From the NCBI RefSeq assembly GCF_020740795.1, contig NC_067283.1, positions 3,995,659 to 4,059,658 of the forward strand: a stretch of DNA of 64,000 nucleotides, given 5' to 3'. Source of the DNA: Apus apus. Lineage: Eukaryota; Chordata; Aves; Apodiformes; Apodidae. Shown in pieces: positions 26,086-39,055 of the stretch (positions within the stretch are counted from its first letter, which is position 1; each line of letters begins with the position of its first letter). The notes under the pieces are model-generated. The model had not been told where the DNA came from. It saw only the letters and a program-made list of their open reading frames with translations, and made no database searches. A program made the translations under genes and the position numbers.

Positions 26086-29000
26086 ACCAGGCATTTGTGA
26101 ACAATTGAATCTGTTTGTGTTTCACCAGGTTAGATTGATCTGATACCAGTCCCATCTCTAGTTAATATCTGACACCTCCATTCTTTTGTGAAGCTAGATA
26201 TAGATACTAATAACAACATATTATTCTTAAGTGATTAGTAAGAAGAAAATTCTCAGCAGGTCTATAATGTAGGACAATATTTCTCTCCTTTAACATAACA
26301 TTGAGAAGCTGCTGCCTCATGGAGTCACAGAATCATAGAATTCTCTCCATCACATATTCAGGGGATCTTTTTTGACTAGTGGAGATTCAAAACTCTGGTG
26401 CTAAGTAAGTAAGTCCTACACAAATTATGGAAATTACATATGGAAATTACTTGACTATGGGTAAATGTAGTTTCTACTTAAAATATATAGGAAGGATGAT
26501 ATGAAAAAAGATTGCCCTAAGGCAAGCTCAGTGTAGAACATAACAGAAGCCACAGAGCTGCAAATCTGACACTTTTTCGTGTCTTCTTTTATGTCTTTGA
26601 ATATGAACTCATGAAGAAATAATAAAACAGATGATAAGGGTTTGGTTTATGTTAAACTTAATTTCATAAACACTCACCAAGCAGAGCTGGATAGAGAAAC
26701 ACACAGGAAAAAATGGTTCTGAGGACCATATGGCAGAGCTATTTGATATTTTTAGTTTGCTCTCTAGAAAAAATCAGAAGATGCAGCAGCAGGGTTCTCC
26801 TCTTCAAAGCCTGAACATCTGAGAAATTAGAAGAATAAAATAAATATTTTGCCTGTTGAATGTGTCCAGGGGTGTCTCCTGAGTCTCCTATAGAGGACTG
26901 TGGGGTAAGCAGTAGAGCAAAAGTAAAACAGTAGGGCAATTGAACAGACTTTGACACTTTGCAGCAAGTTCACTTTGATTCACCTATTACAGAGAAATTG
27001 CCCTAACTTTCTGACTAATCTGTAGGATTTGTCCCTTCTGATTTTCTTTTGTGGACAGCTCAACCTACAATATTTTTTTTCACTTTCTGTATCTGCAATG
27101 TCTCACGGGGCCCCTCTGCTCTTCATTCTGATTCTCCCTTAACTTTCCTTCTCACTCTCAGTGTCCTGCATGTCTTCTTTCTTTAGAAAGCAACAAGATA
27201 CTGAAAAAATACAGCCCATTTTCAGCTGCAATTCAGTTTAAAAAAGCATGCTTGTAAATACATGCAGCAGAGGCAGAATCACCCTTGATTCTTGAATTGG
27301 GATTCATATGCTGTAATTTAGACATTTAGTTACCTAAAAATTAAACTTCTAAGTTAGACATTTCACTATTTTAAAGCCACTGGTGACTGATACCACATGT
27401 GCAGAGTGGTTCTTCTCACTGACTTAGATGTTTTCCTTAAAAAATAATTAACCACCAGCTGGTTGTTTATTGTAAGAAGAGGTGCCTGTGTAGCATCTTG
27501 TCTGTACAGAAAGTCTGAAACACACACCTTGGTTTGGATCAGATGAAACCCAGTATGGAACAGTATTTCTGATCCAAGACAATTAAAAAAAATATATTAA
27601 TAAGTATTAAAGAAAACGAGAGTTTAACCATTTTGGTTTAGTTTTGCCAAACTATTGTCAAGAGAATCAGAAAAGGCAACGTGTGAGTCAGGAGGCCTTA
27701 GATGACAACTTTTAAATTTTAAACCTATACAAAGGGAAGAATAGCATCCATTTTTCAGCTACTTTATGAGGCTGACTTTTTACCAGAAAGAGGTCAACTT
27801 GCACTCTGCTTCTTACATTTGATCTCACTTATATTTCATATGTCAGCTCAAAGCTCAAACATGAACCTTAGAACCTAATTCATGGGATTTCCGATGCACC
27901 TGCACTGACAATGTCAAGGCAGTTTCCTTTTTTTCACTAAAGGCTTTGGTGACACATATATCAGGCAGAATTGAACTTGTAGTGTGTGTCCCTTGTAGAA
28001 GGGAGCTCCTCAGCTGCCTTAACTTTTCCCTTTGGCTGACTCCAGCCCCCTGTGCCTCCCCTGCTAAAACCCCTCTTGCTCCATAGCTGCAGCAGCCCGA
28101 CACCTGCTCCTCCAGCTGAGCAAAAGTCTGTAAAATCACCATATTTGGTGATTTGGGCTGCCTTATTGATTACCTCCTTAGCAATAGGCCCTCACATTTA
28201 TTTTTTTGCCTGGCACATGTCAACTCCTGCAACTCTTTACAGGGTAAACACGAAGACACCGACCTCCCCTGCTGCCTTTTCCTCTGCAGATATTTACCCA
28301 GTGTGAAATAGCTACTTGGTATTTCTCCAGTTTTGCTGGTAAAAGCTCTGGTTTTCTCATCAAAAAACCTTTCCAGCACTTCTATTCCAAAAGTCTTTTA
28401 GAGAGGACAAAATGTTTAGAAGAATTTTTCATCAGATACATTCCAGTGCTGCCTGTACCCCCTCTTACTGTTGCCACACACTGGCACAGACTCTGGTTAC
28501 AACCCCTTTATCAAGATACTTCCAATGGTTGCACTTCCTGGAGGTGTATTATAAGTGCTCAGGGAAATGGCAATTTGGGACATGCAGGGAAATGGTAATT
28601 TGGAAGAGGTGGATCTGTATGAATATGAGGAAAAGAAACATTTCAACATAAAGAAAAACAGCACAGGTACTGATCCAGACAATTCTGGAAATAGAATATC
28701 TGTGTCTGTGTGTCAGTGTGTCTGTGTGTGCCCTGGAATACTTTTACATATTGCTAAAAAAAACCCAACCAAAAAGCCAATTGTTTTCTTTTTAAAAAAG
28801 GGAAGTGAAGAGTTTAACATTTCCCCAGAAGTCATCTCCTTGAAATTAAGCTGCATATCAATGTTTTAATATAATTTCAAATGGTTTGAGAATAGCCTGT
28901 CTTTGTGAGTTGTTACTATGACATAAGCAAATGAAATATTCAGCAAATACCCATTCCAAGAGTTCATGGGAAACCTAAAGACCATGTAAAGGTAAAACAC

Positions 29001-31687
29001 ACAAAATTATTTCATGGAATTGAATTGTATTTAAATGATCAAGCCTGGTATTTGGATTTGTCTTTTGCTTTTTCTGATATTTTTCAATTATTTTAATGTG
29101 AACTTGATCATCTTTATTCAGAATCAGTAATTTATTCAAGACATTTAGATTTCATTGAGCAACGATTTTTGACATACCTATGGACCTTCAAAACCAACCA
29201 AGAAATTGTTAAAAGAATGTTCCAGCTGGGTGTAACGGAAATGTTCTTCATTTTTCTTTCATTAATATTAATATTTCATTGCTCAAATATGTGGCCATAA
29301 AGAGAAAGCAAGTGGATTGCTAATAGAAATGTAGTACCTGACCAAATCCTGAGCAGTCACCTGTGAAGCAAAAGAGCAGAAAAATCAGAGGAATTTAGCT
29401 TCCTTTTGTCTCAGTGTGTCATTATGTGACTCAGCAAATGTTCTTCTCCATCATGTAGGAGAAGTTGATGTACCAGTGTTCTGGCAGTTTTCTTTCTGGG
29501 TACAGAGGCAACCACTTAATACTAAAAGCATATGAATTGTTTCCAAATTGCTGATAAATGCAAGTGCAGAAAAAAAGAAAGTAGGGGGGGAAGAAGGGAA
29601 AAAATAAGCAGAGAGAGAGAAAAAAAAAGAACCTAACATTTTAAATGTGAGCTGTGGATTAATCAAATTAAATTATATTCTCCACTGTATCTCTGGGAGG
29701 AAAGAAAATTACTGGTGTTCCAATAGTTGTTATTTATTAAAAGCCACTCTATTTTTTTCCAAAGCTTTTATAGCAGAGGCAGACTGAGATTAAAATCCAA
29801 CCAGTAGTTAAAAGCTACTTTCTTTTTGTTACTGAGCTTCTGAAAGGGCACTCAGGAAAACTGATGCATTAAAAGCTGAGGGATGGGGAACAGACAGCAC
29901 TTGCACCTGGTTGTTTCAGTGTATTCTGTGCTGTGCCCATGCAAAGGGCAGAAACAGCAAAGCAAACTTTAAATGCCAGCAAATTCCATAAGCATCTGCT
30001 TAACTTAGGTACTGAAATAAAAATCAGGAATTTTCTGGGTAGCTCAGTAAGAGGTATCAGGATATCAAAAGGCTTTGGGTGTATTTAATCTGCTATTAAG
30101 CCTACATTTGCACCTGGGGCCAAGAGAGGGCTACAACTTCATTTTTAATATGGCCAAGAAACCTTCTTCAACAGCAGGAGCAGGCTACAGATAGAGTTGG
30201 GCTATCTCTTTGCTGATCCTTGACAAAACTGGATGTCACAAAAAAACTGTTCCTGAGCAACACTGGATCCAGCACAGGCAGAAACACCTACTGGAAAAAA
30301 CATAGGAATTGCACCAGGGCAGACAGATTATCATGTGTCCAGGGGTCTCCATTATCTGTGCAGGTTTCTGGGAGCCCCTTTGGGTACTGGAAGGTCACTA
30401 TAACATCTCTCCACAGCCTTCTCTTCTCCAGGGAGGGTATTTTGATTTATAATGGTGGTAGTTGTCTGCATTCCCTGCTCAGCGATGCTAGAGTAAATTT
30501 TGCATTAAAAATATACAAAAAACTCTATTCTTTGGATTAATACAGTCCCTGTTCCTGAAAGAGACTGAGCTGTGTGTGCAGCATTAGCCACATGAGTAGG
30601 TCAAGTTGTTTTCCACAGCTGGTGTGAACTGTTTTCCAAGGACACAACCACTCTTCAGAACCATTCCAGGGGCACTAAAATGATTACCAAATATTCATTT
30701 TTCAATAAAACATCGACGTTTCCAAAATTTTCCATCTAGCCTTGCTTATGAAGTGAATAATAATTTATTTTTTTTTTTCCAGTACTTCCATTGCTGCTCC
30801 TTTTCTTTATCAGAAGCAAAGTGAAAAAAGCTATTTTTTGTCAGAACTGGAATGGTATCTTTTTATCCCCTGCATTAAATATGACAGCTCTGTAAATTGT
30901 GGTGGTGGCAGGTGGAAACTAATTCTATTAACATTCATCTAGCCACATAATTTTCCTTTATTATTGCTCTTTTACCTATCCACAACTACTCAAAAAACTT
31001 GTTTTTTACATAACTCTACATCCACCTCCCAGAATCAGAATCCATCTGTATTTCAGGTGTAGCTCTTTAATCCAAACTGATCCTCACCGATCACTCACTA
31101 CAAACCTACAAGATTTTATCTCTAAAATCCTTTTAAAAAGTATTAAATCACTATAAATACACTAGTAAAACCAAAGTAAAGACAGGGAACTACTGAGGTT
31201 TTGTCACAGTGCTAGAAAAAGGGGCATTAAGTGTTTTTTAGAGCTGACCTCTCAAATGCAGCCACTGCTGTCACAATCAAGTGACCAAGCCACCATGGGG
31301 ACACCCGTGAAGGAGCTTCCCATGGCTGTAAGCAGCCAAGATGCAGTGGCACCAAGCAGCTGTTTTTTCTTTTTATTTTAATTTTCTTGGCATCTCAGGT
31401 GGATTTTAAAGCTTGAATTGAACTCTGTACAACCCCAGCAATACTGCTGCCCCTTTCCTGAGGTGCAGGAAAGCCTCAAATCTGTGTGTGCTGCTTGATG
31501 GGGTGTAGCTTAAGAGAACCTTGCTTCTGGCAGAAGCTGTTTTCACCCAAACACTAGCTCTGAGGCACTGGTTAATGCATTCAAATGATTCAGTTCTTGC
31601 TTTGTCAACTTTGCCATCTGCCTGCTTCTCCATCGTCTGTCCAAATGGGAGTGGGAGAGCCCCACAGAAATCCATCTCCTCCCAGAT
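26086..31687. other. Non-coding stretch, nothing recognised
   Basis: Unique AT-rich DNA. Open frames of 60-106 codons occur at chance level and match no family I know. Confidence 0.55.
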
Positions 31688-32385
31688 CACATAATCATAG
31701 AATGCCTTGGGTTGGAAGGGACATCTAAAGGTCACCTAGTCCGACCTCTAAAGGTCATCTAGTCCAACCCCCCTACAACAAGCAGGGACATCTCACAGAA
31801 CAGATTGCTCAGAGCCCCATCAAGCCTGACCTTGAGTGTCTCCAGGGATGGGGCCTCCACCACCTCTCTAGGCAACTCATTCCAATGATCCACCATGCTC
31901 ACAGTAAATAATTTTTTCCTAATGTCCAGATTAAATCTGCCCTTCTCTAGCTTGGAACCATTACCCCTTGTCCTATCCTTACATGCCCTAGTGAAAAGTT
32001 CTTCCCCAGCCTTCTTATGGGCCCTTTTCAGGTACTGGAAGGTCATTATAAGGTTCCCCTGGAGTCTTCTTCAGGCTGAATAGCCCCAACTCCCTCAGCC
32101 TGTCTTCACAAGAGAGGTGCTCCAATCCTCTGATCATTTTTGTTGCCCTCATCTGGACACTCTTCAACAGGTTCACATCCTTCTTGTGTTGGGGGCTCCA
32201 GAGCTGGGCACAGCACTGCTGGTAAGGTCTCCCCGGGGCAGAGCAGAGGGGCAGAATCACCTTTCTTGATCTGCTGGCCACACTTCTTTTGATGCAGCCC
32301 AGGGTGTGATTGGCCTTCAGGGCTACAATTGCACGTCGGTGGCTCATGTCCAGCTTTTCATCCACTAGTACCCTCAGGTCCCACC
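31688..32385 (-). mobile_element. CR1 LINE, ORF2 C-terminal region plus 3' UTR
   Basis: The longest CR1 here with its 3' end. Two overlapping frames encode the ORF2 C-terminal region, including RATKMIRGLEHLS and [11 protein letters not shown], then [15 protein letters not shown]; a frameshift near 32040 separates them. The 3' UTR contains a local duplication (see findings). 5'-truncated, inactive. Confidence 0.93.
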
Positions 32386-33801
32386 AGCTACCACCAGCAA
32401 TGCAAGGAACCATGCAAGTCTCCAGGGGGACTGCCATGTATTACCTTTTTGTTTGGAGATGTCTATAGGCTGCCATGGAAAGTCATTATGAGACTCAGTG
32501 GTCTCCAGAGTGGCTGTAGAAGTGACTCCACTTAGCTTGCCATCAACAGTGGCCTTGCAAGCAGCTTTTAGACTGTTCTCCAGTCGTGTTTGTGGTCCAG
32601 GAGACTGTAGACCATGCTCAGGAATTAATATTACCTTCCTTCATGCTTGAATCCATGTTTATAGACTCAAAACCTATACAGGGCTTGACAGACTGGCTTC
32701 AAGGGCACCTTGAGTCTGCTCTACTACGGGACATCCAGTTTGAACACATGGCACTGCCCAGCAGAAAGGCCTTCAGGTGCCCTTATGACATTTCAGCAAT
32801 CCCAAGCAAGCAGAAAGGGGAAGAAGGATGTAATGTTTTGCCTGTAGGATGATTGGTGGAGTCCATTGGTGCTGCACTGAATGCTGAGAGTGTCAGCGGG
32901 AAGATGGTGAAATCATTTATCCATGGAATGGAACATCTTAATTGGCATGTGCCAAGGGAATCGGTCTGAAGTACAACCCTGTTCCACCGGGATGAGACCT
33001 CTGACGGTCCCGGCTGCCATCTAGTGGAGTCGTGATGTGTCTTCAGACTAAAATAAATATAAATGGTACATACGGGAATAACAGAGAATTTCTCATCTGT
33101 AGGTTAAACAGCCTCATTGCTTGAGAGAAAGTCATAAAAGAATAAAATAGTTTGGACACACTCAGGACAGAACCACACCAGAATCACAGGAAAAGGGATA
33201 AAGAAGCACTGAGGTTGTCTTGTTTCTGAAAGAGTTTTTGTCCTCTCTCTCACCTCTGCAGAAGAATCCACAAGGGGTTTCATTCCCAACTAAAGAAAAA
33301 TTGGCCTGTTTTCAGAGTAACCATATGGTGCTGTAATTCCCTCATCCCAGCTTGTTTTCTAATTGTTCATTTTACAACACAACTGTACTTTTTTATTTTT
33401 ACTTTTTTCTTTCTTTCTTTTTTTTTTTTTCCCCCTAGAAAAGGTGGCAGATATTTTCATGGAAAGCTCATTTTACAACTTTCTGAGCATCACCTCCTAG
33501 CATCATCCAGAGCATACAGCAGGTCTAGCCCGTACCTCATCACTGATGGTGGCCAAAACATCTATGGAGGAGTGCAAGCCTAAGGCAGGCCTAGGCACTG
33601 CTGCCCTGAGAACCTCCCACTTGTGTTTCTGGCATTTTCCACATTTTCAACTCGTTTGTCCAATCTTGTTTTGAGCCCATACAAAATCTGAATGTCTGGC
33701 AAGACTTTGAAAATCATTGTCATGCAGGGTCTTGGGGAACTTTTCAAGGAAAATACCCCTCACCTCCATTCTGACACTGCTCATTTCCTTTAAGATGTTT
33801 T
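32386..33801. other. Intergenic, contains CTCF-type motif
   Basis: An 88-codon plus-strand frame (32586-32852) has no recognised domain. A CpG-containing patch at about 32990-33030 holds the CTCF-like site. A pyrimidine-rich tract lies at 33390-33437. Confidence 0.5.
33013..33027 (-). promoter_or_regulatory. CTCF-type motif downstream of GHRHR
   Basis: On the minus strand the sequence reads CCACTAGATGGCAGC, which fits the vertebrate CTCF core (CCASYAGRKGGCRS) at every position as I know it. It lies about 5.9 kb beyond the GHRHR stop in a short CpG-containing patch. Occupancy is inferred. Confidence 0.5.
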
Positions 33802-34255
33802 CATAGACTCATAGAATCATAGAATGGTTTGAGTTGGAAGGGACCGTAAAGATCATCTAGTTCCAACCCCCCTGCATGGGCAGGAACATCTCCCACTAGA
33901 TCAGGTTGCTCCAAGCCCCATCCAACCTGCCCTTCAACACTCCCAGGGATGGGGCAGCCACAGCTTCCCTGGGCAAGCTGGGCCAGGCTCTCACTATTCT
34001 CACACAGAATTTCCTCCTGATCTCTAACCTAAATCTCTCCTCTTTCAGTTTAAAGCCATCACCCCTCATCCTCTCACTACAAGCCCCTGTAAAAAGCCCC
34101 TCCCCAGCTTTCCTGGAGCCCCTTCAGGCACTGGAAGGGTGGTATGAGGTCCCCCCAAAGCCTTTCCATCTCCAGACTGAACAACCCAAACTCCCTCAGC
34201 CTGTCTTCGTAAGAGAGGTGCTCCAGCCCTCAGATCATTTTCATGGCCCTCATTT
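33802..34255 (-). mobile_element. CR1 LINE 3' fragment
   Basis: Minus-oriented, from the tail repeats 'catagactcatagaatcata' through 'ggttccaacccccctgcatg'-type 3' UTR into the end of ORF2 ('ctgaacaacccaaactccct'). 5'-truncated. Confidence 0.93.
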
Positions 34256-37200
34256 CATGCTCCCTTATGAAACTTTACCTTGTTTCTGTAGACCACACCG
34301 GACACAAAAGCACAGTTAACACAGCATAAACAGAATTTCCTGTGCTTTTTCCCATCAGGATGATTTGGGTGTTAGTCTTTTGTTTTACACATTGTTATTA
34401 TCTGTTCAGTAAGAGAAGGAGAAAATCCTCCACCTGCTCATGCGCTTGGTGTGGATATTTATCTTGTTTCTAAAATCATTTCAAATGCATGTCAACACAC
34501 ACACAAAAAAGTTGTAATACAAGTTTCTGTGTGCTGGTGTCAGCATTCATGCAGGCAAAGTCAATGGGATGAAGGAACTTATCTGGCTGGACACCAACAT
34601 GAGTTATTAAAATAAAGCCTGTGTTTGGGCAGACCAGGGGGGGCACTACCTCACACCCTCATCATTCCCTAACCTTGGCTTAGCTCAGAGACCTAGAGGT
34701 GAATCCCATTCCTCGTGTAATCGTGTGGTTCTACCTGATTGTCCTGATGATGGGGAACCCAGCTTAGTCACTTCTGCTTCAGCCATTCTTACTGGGAAAA
34801 GGGAAAAGGTCCTCTTCAGGGTGTTTCTTCCCTCTTTCCTAACAATGCTTTTTCAAATTGCGAGGTGAAAGCTGGATCAGTGAATATTTTCCACCTGTGG
34901 CATAACAGGGTAAGAAATAAATATTTTTCTAATATTTGAAACATTCAGAAAGTGGTGAGAGATCAATCAAAATTGAATCCAATTTGGGGAAAGGAAATGA
35001 ACACCTCTAGCCCTCCAATTTGGAAGTGGATTGAGCAGAAGCAAGGACTACGTAGGGTTGGAACAAGGAGTGTCACCATCTTCTTGACTGACTATGCAAC
35101 TGTCTGTCAAGTGAAATTAAGGGGAAATAAATAAACACAGATTTATTGCAGACATCTGTTTGCAATACAGTATTAATTTATTGCATGTGCTTCTGTCACT
35201 TTAAGAAAGGTAATTATTGTCCACTTTAATAAAAGAGTTTTCTTCAGTCACATACAAAATGGCAGGAAAATTCTATTGCTACATAAAATTACAAATAAGG
35301 TTTTAATTTTTTTCATCGTATTTTAAAATATTAATATATATTAAAAATGTATAGCTTTTGAACCAAAATATAGCAGAAATTAACATTTCCAGTCCTTTAA
35401 TATTAAGACATGAATTATGACCATGATGCAGGTTTATTTGCAACTGAACAGCAACGATGTCCTGCAAGCATTAATGAAATATTCATACAAACAGCAGTTC
35501 CCTTGATATGCTCTTTCGTTATGAGATTTTCTCTATATGTTATAAAATAATTTTCACTAAGCAAAAACTTCTCCATCACTCCAATCTATTTTGCAGTAGG
35601 CAAGATCTGATCAAAAGCTTTACTCTTTATGGTTAATGCAAGACACCTTAAGGATACTACATTAGTCTAAGAGCACAGCTCAAGCTAGACAGTGATTTTA
35701 GAGCTGTAATTGTCTCTCTTGCAACCAAAGTTGATGTGGGTTATGTGTGTCTGATCTCTAGTTTCAATTCTCAGACCTCTCCCTGATCATCATGGAACAG
35801 TAACATGAAAATGAAATGATGTTTCATGTTAGTTCCCAATCTATTCTAGATAGACAGGAACATCTCCCTTTCCTAAAAACACACAGGGGCAACACAGAAG
35901 GTTGGGGATCTTAATACCTGGAAGGTTTTCAGGCATAAATTGGTTTAAGTAATAAGTCTTGCAAGTAGGGATTTTATTGGACTAATCAATATAAAGCTCA
36001 CTAAACACTCTGGGCTACTTTGAATATTTTTGTGTCCTACAATAAGATCAATGTCATTATCACTGTAGGACATCCCTTGGTAGAGGTACCAAGTGTTCAC
36101 TCCATTACAAACTGCAATGGAATCATAATTCAAATAAAGCAAAACATAAACACTGCCCTTGTTTCATTCATATCTGAAAGGATTTCATTCTATGAAAACA
36201 ATAACAGTAACCTTGTTTTGATGTTAGGTCAAGGCAGAAGAACCACAAGTGTTCACTGTTAGTCATTATATGATGCACCAGTTCATTTTTTTAATATAAA
36301 AGATACACTTTTAGTAGGAGAGACTTGCCACTGCTGTTGGTTGCCATTGAAGTTATTAATAGTGATAATGTGTAGAATCCATGTAAGGTACTAAGTTAGA
36401 CAGGAAAAAAAATATAAAGAAGGTTTATAGACTAAGTAAGAAAAGAGAGAAAAAAAAAAAATAGGATAAAATAGATGGACAAAAGCTGAACGGAACATGC
36501 CACCTGAATGGGTAATGTAGAAGAAACTAATCAAATACTCTACAGTAAGATATTTTCATTTTTAAAAATAAAAGGAAGGTAGGGTCTTTAGTGTTGCCAT
36601 GCTATCAAAAATACCACTTATTTTTAGGAGCCTGTCAGGAAGAAGGCGAAAATTTAATCAATGTCGTTGATTGTGATGCAACATGAAAGCCTAGTTCAAG
36701 TGATTTAAGTTGTACCTCAGCTGGCAGAAACCTGGCAGTTGCAGCTAAAACTGCTCCTCTCCTCTTTTCTTCCACAACTTGCAGTGAGATCAGCTCAGCC
36801 ATCATGCCTGGAAACTTCTTTTTACTTCAGTCTTTAGTGATTGCAGTGTAAACCCTGTAGCAATTGGCACACCCTGGGAATGAATCTCTGTCTTCAGGCC
36901 AACTCTCCGTTGCTCTGGCCCTACTCCAAGTGAAAGTAAATCATACTTAGTAAAAGTTATTTTCAAAGGTTAAGGAGTTTCTGTTGCTCACACTTCTCAT
37001 AGCTGTTTTATCAAACTTTGCATGTGACCAACGAGAACTTGAAAAAACATAATCTTACGTGATAAATGTGCATATACTCCTAAACTGGTGTTAAGCTCAG
37101 TTAAAATGATCTAAATTCAATGCAATTTCTTTCCTGAAAAAATGAATTGCTGAAGTGTTTACATTCTACTTAACACTTTATATTCAAGATTGAATTTGTT

Positions 37201-37311
37201 AAAAACGTAACCTTAACATCCATGTCATGCCTAGTCACAAATGATATTAATATTCTAATTAAATAGCTACAGTCATGTCTTCTGATTTTAGCTACTTCTT
37301 TTCCAGTTTCA
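34256..37311. other. Non-coding stretch, nothing recognised
   Basis: AT-rich unique DNA. I looked for minus-strand class B receptor exons of the neighbouring PACAP receptor gene expected downstream of GHRHR in mammals and saw none. Confidence 0.5.
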
Positions 37312-37820
37312 GTTATCCCACAGGAGCTTTTCATCAAGCAATACCCTCAGGTCTTTCTCTTCAGGACTGCTCTCCAGCCAGTCTTCCCCCAGCCTGTGTT
37401 TGTTCTTGGGATTGCCTGGACCCAGCTTCAGGACCCTGCACTTGTCCTTGTTGAACTTCATGAGGTTGGCATGGACCCACCTCTCCAGCCTGTCAAGGTC
37501 CCTCTGGATGGCCTCCCTTCCCTCTTGGGTGTCAACCACATCACACAGCTTGGTGTCATTGGCAAACATGCTGAGGGTGCACTCAATTCCACTGTCCATG
37601 TCCCTGACAAAGATGTTGATGAGCACCAGTCCCAGTACTGATCCCTGAGGAATGTCACTTGTCACAGGTCTCCACTTTGACATTGAGCTGCTGGCCACAA
37701 CGTTGAGTGCCACCATCCAGCCAATTTCTTATCCTCTGAGTGGTCCACCCATTATGTCCATGTGTCTCTAATTTAGAGGCAAGGGTGTCATATGGGACAG
37801 TGTCAAATGCTTTGCACATT
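37312..37820 (-). pseudogene. CR1 LINE ORF2 reverse-transcriptase fragment
   Basis: Minus frame encoding a piece of the CR1 reverse transcriptase palm and thumb: IPQGSVLG, then FANDTKLCD, then [16 protein letters not shown]. The catalytic FADD motif reads FAND, so one catalytic Asp is lost. A frameshift near 37700 cuts it from upstream RT sequence (AFDTVPYD). No 3' UTR follows, unlike the other CR1 copies. Inactive fossil. Confidence 0.92.
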
Positions 37821-38709
37821 TCTGTTGTTAGATTGGACTTGGCAGGTCACTGTAAAGTCCAGAAGAACAAGGTGAAAATACATTGATCTGATAGACCTCA
37901 CTGCTTGGTACAGTTTAGCTTTCTTCAGTCCTTTCCAAGCCCTAAAGTTCCATCAAAGAAGTTAATCAATCAATTAATCTACAGGTTACAACAACAATTA
38001 TGGGAAAAATGAAAAGCAACACAACAAAACCAACCAACCCCCTCAAGTACAAGCACTGGGAATGCAAGTTTATTTTGAAGCTTCTGAATATTTTACAACA
38101 ATGGAGAGCAAAAGCAGTCACATACTAGAAAATATTGAGCAGCATTCCTTGTAGTCAATCTCTCATGAATCTCATACTCTTTCTGTGCAAAACTTCATCT
38201 TTCTTTTTAACTTACTTGCAAAGCCAAGTTATTCCTTAATGATTATTTTATAGAACCTCATCCTTCCCAACACCTCCACCTTCTGCTACTTGGCTGTCAG
38301 AAATTTTCTGACCAGTAGCTAGTGGGGTAACACCAGTACATGAGTACATTGCTTTTAATTATGAACATAGAATCTTTTTGCTTCTAGAAAAACAATATTA
38401 AAAGGCAGTTAAAGAGAACTTTTCAGTCACTGAGTTGCAGTTTGACGAGACATTCAGCTTCATATTTGCATGTCTAATGAATAAGAACAAGAAGCAAAAC
38501 TTAAGCAAGTTGGACAGACTCCAGTTCCCATTGTAAGAGGTTTGAATCCAAGTTTCCAGATCTGGTCATCTGTGATGTTAGTGAAAGGTACTACTGGTGT
38601 CCACTCAAAGGTAAACTGCTAAATGGTTTACCAGTGAAAGTGTGCAGGAAGGGAACCAAGAAGAGGTGCTTTTTGTGTTTGCTGGGATGCATAGTATATC
38701 AAGGAGAGG

Positions 38710-38715
38710 TTTATT
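38710..38715 (-). terminator. Candidate GHRHR polyadenylation signal
   Basis: AATAAA on the minus strand, about 220 nt past the stop codon. It is the first canonical hexamer I found downstream; another occurs at 38069-38074. AT-rich flanks make chance hits likely. Confidence 0.35.
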
Positions 38716-38932
38716 TTGTGTTTAGAAGGCCACCCAGTGTCTAATTGCCACGAAACATTTATCCTGCAAAAGACATTCAGTGAACAGAACTGCTGTAGGA
38801 GTGGCTCTTCCTCCAGTTTGCCCGGTATAAGCTGCAATCATTGAGCTTGCTGGGTTTTTTGGTTAGTTTGTTATTTGTTTTTATCCCTTATCAAGCTTGT
38901 TTATGTGGCTGCTTCAGATCCCGAGGCCATGT

Positions 38933-39055
38933 TTAGCACACAGATGTGGTCATTTTCACTCCAGAGCTAGAGGGCACCGTCCATCTCGTCCTTCTCCACA
39001 CTGGCACAAGTCCATACCTCTTACCATGCCACCTCCTGCCAATCTCCGTTTGCAC
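38933..39055 (-). CDS. GHRHR: GHRHR coding exon 13 (C-terminal tail, stop)
   Basis: 123 nt, residues 385-424 and TAA at 38933-38935. Begins [16 protein letters not shown] (helix 8 region) and ends [10 protein letters not shown]. The short tail with W-T-P, a Lys-containing turn and a terminal Cys matches the GHRHR C-terminus and separates it from the longer tails of VIP, PACAP and secretin receptors. The acceptor is ccttttgag after a pyrimidine-rich tract; exon 12 is 2.35 kb away. Confidence 0.95.
   Translation of the reverse strand: MQTEIGRRWHGKRYGLVPVWRRTRWTVPSSSGVKMTTSVC

Noticed and set aside
32015..32437. 140-codon minus-strand open frame
   Set aside because: CR1 ORF2 fragment with a frameshift.
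32586..32852. 88-codon plus-strand open frame
   Set aside because: No recognisable domain, no splice or promoter context; length is within chance.
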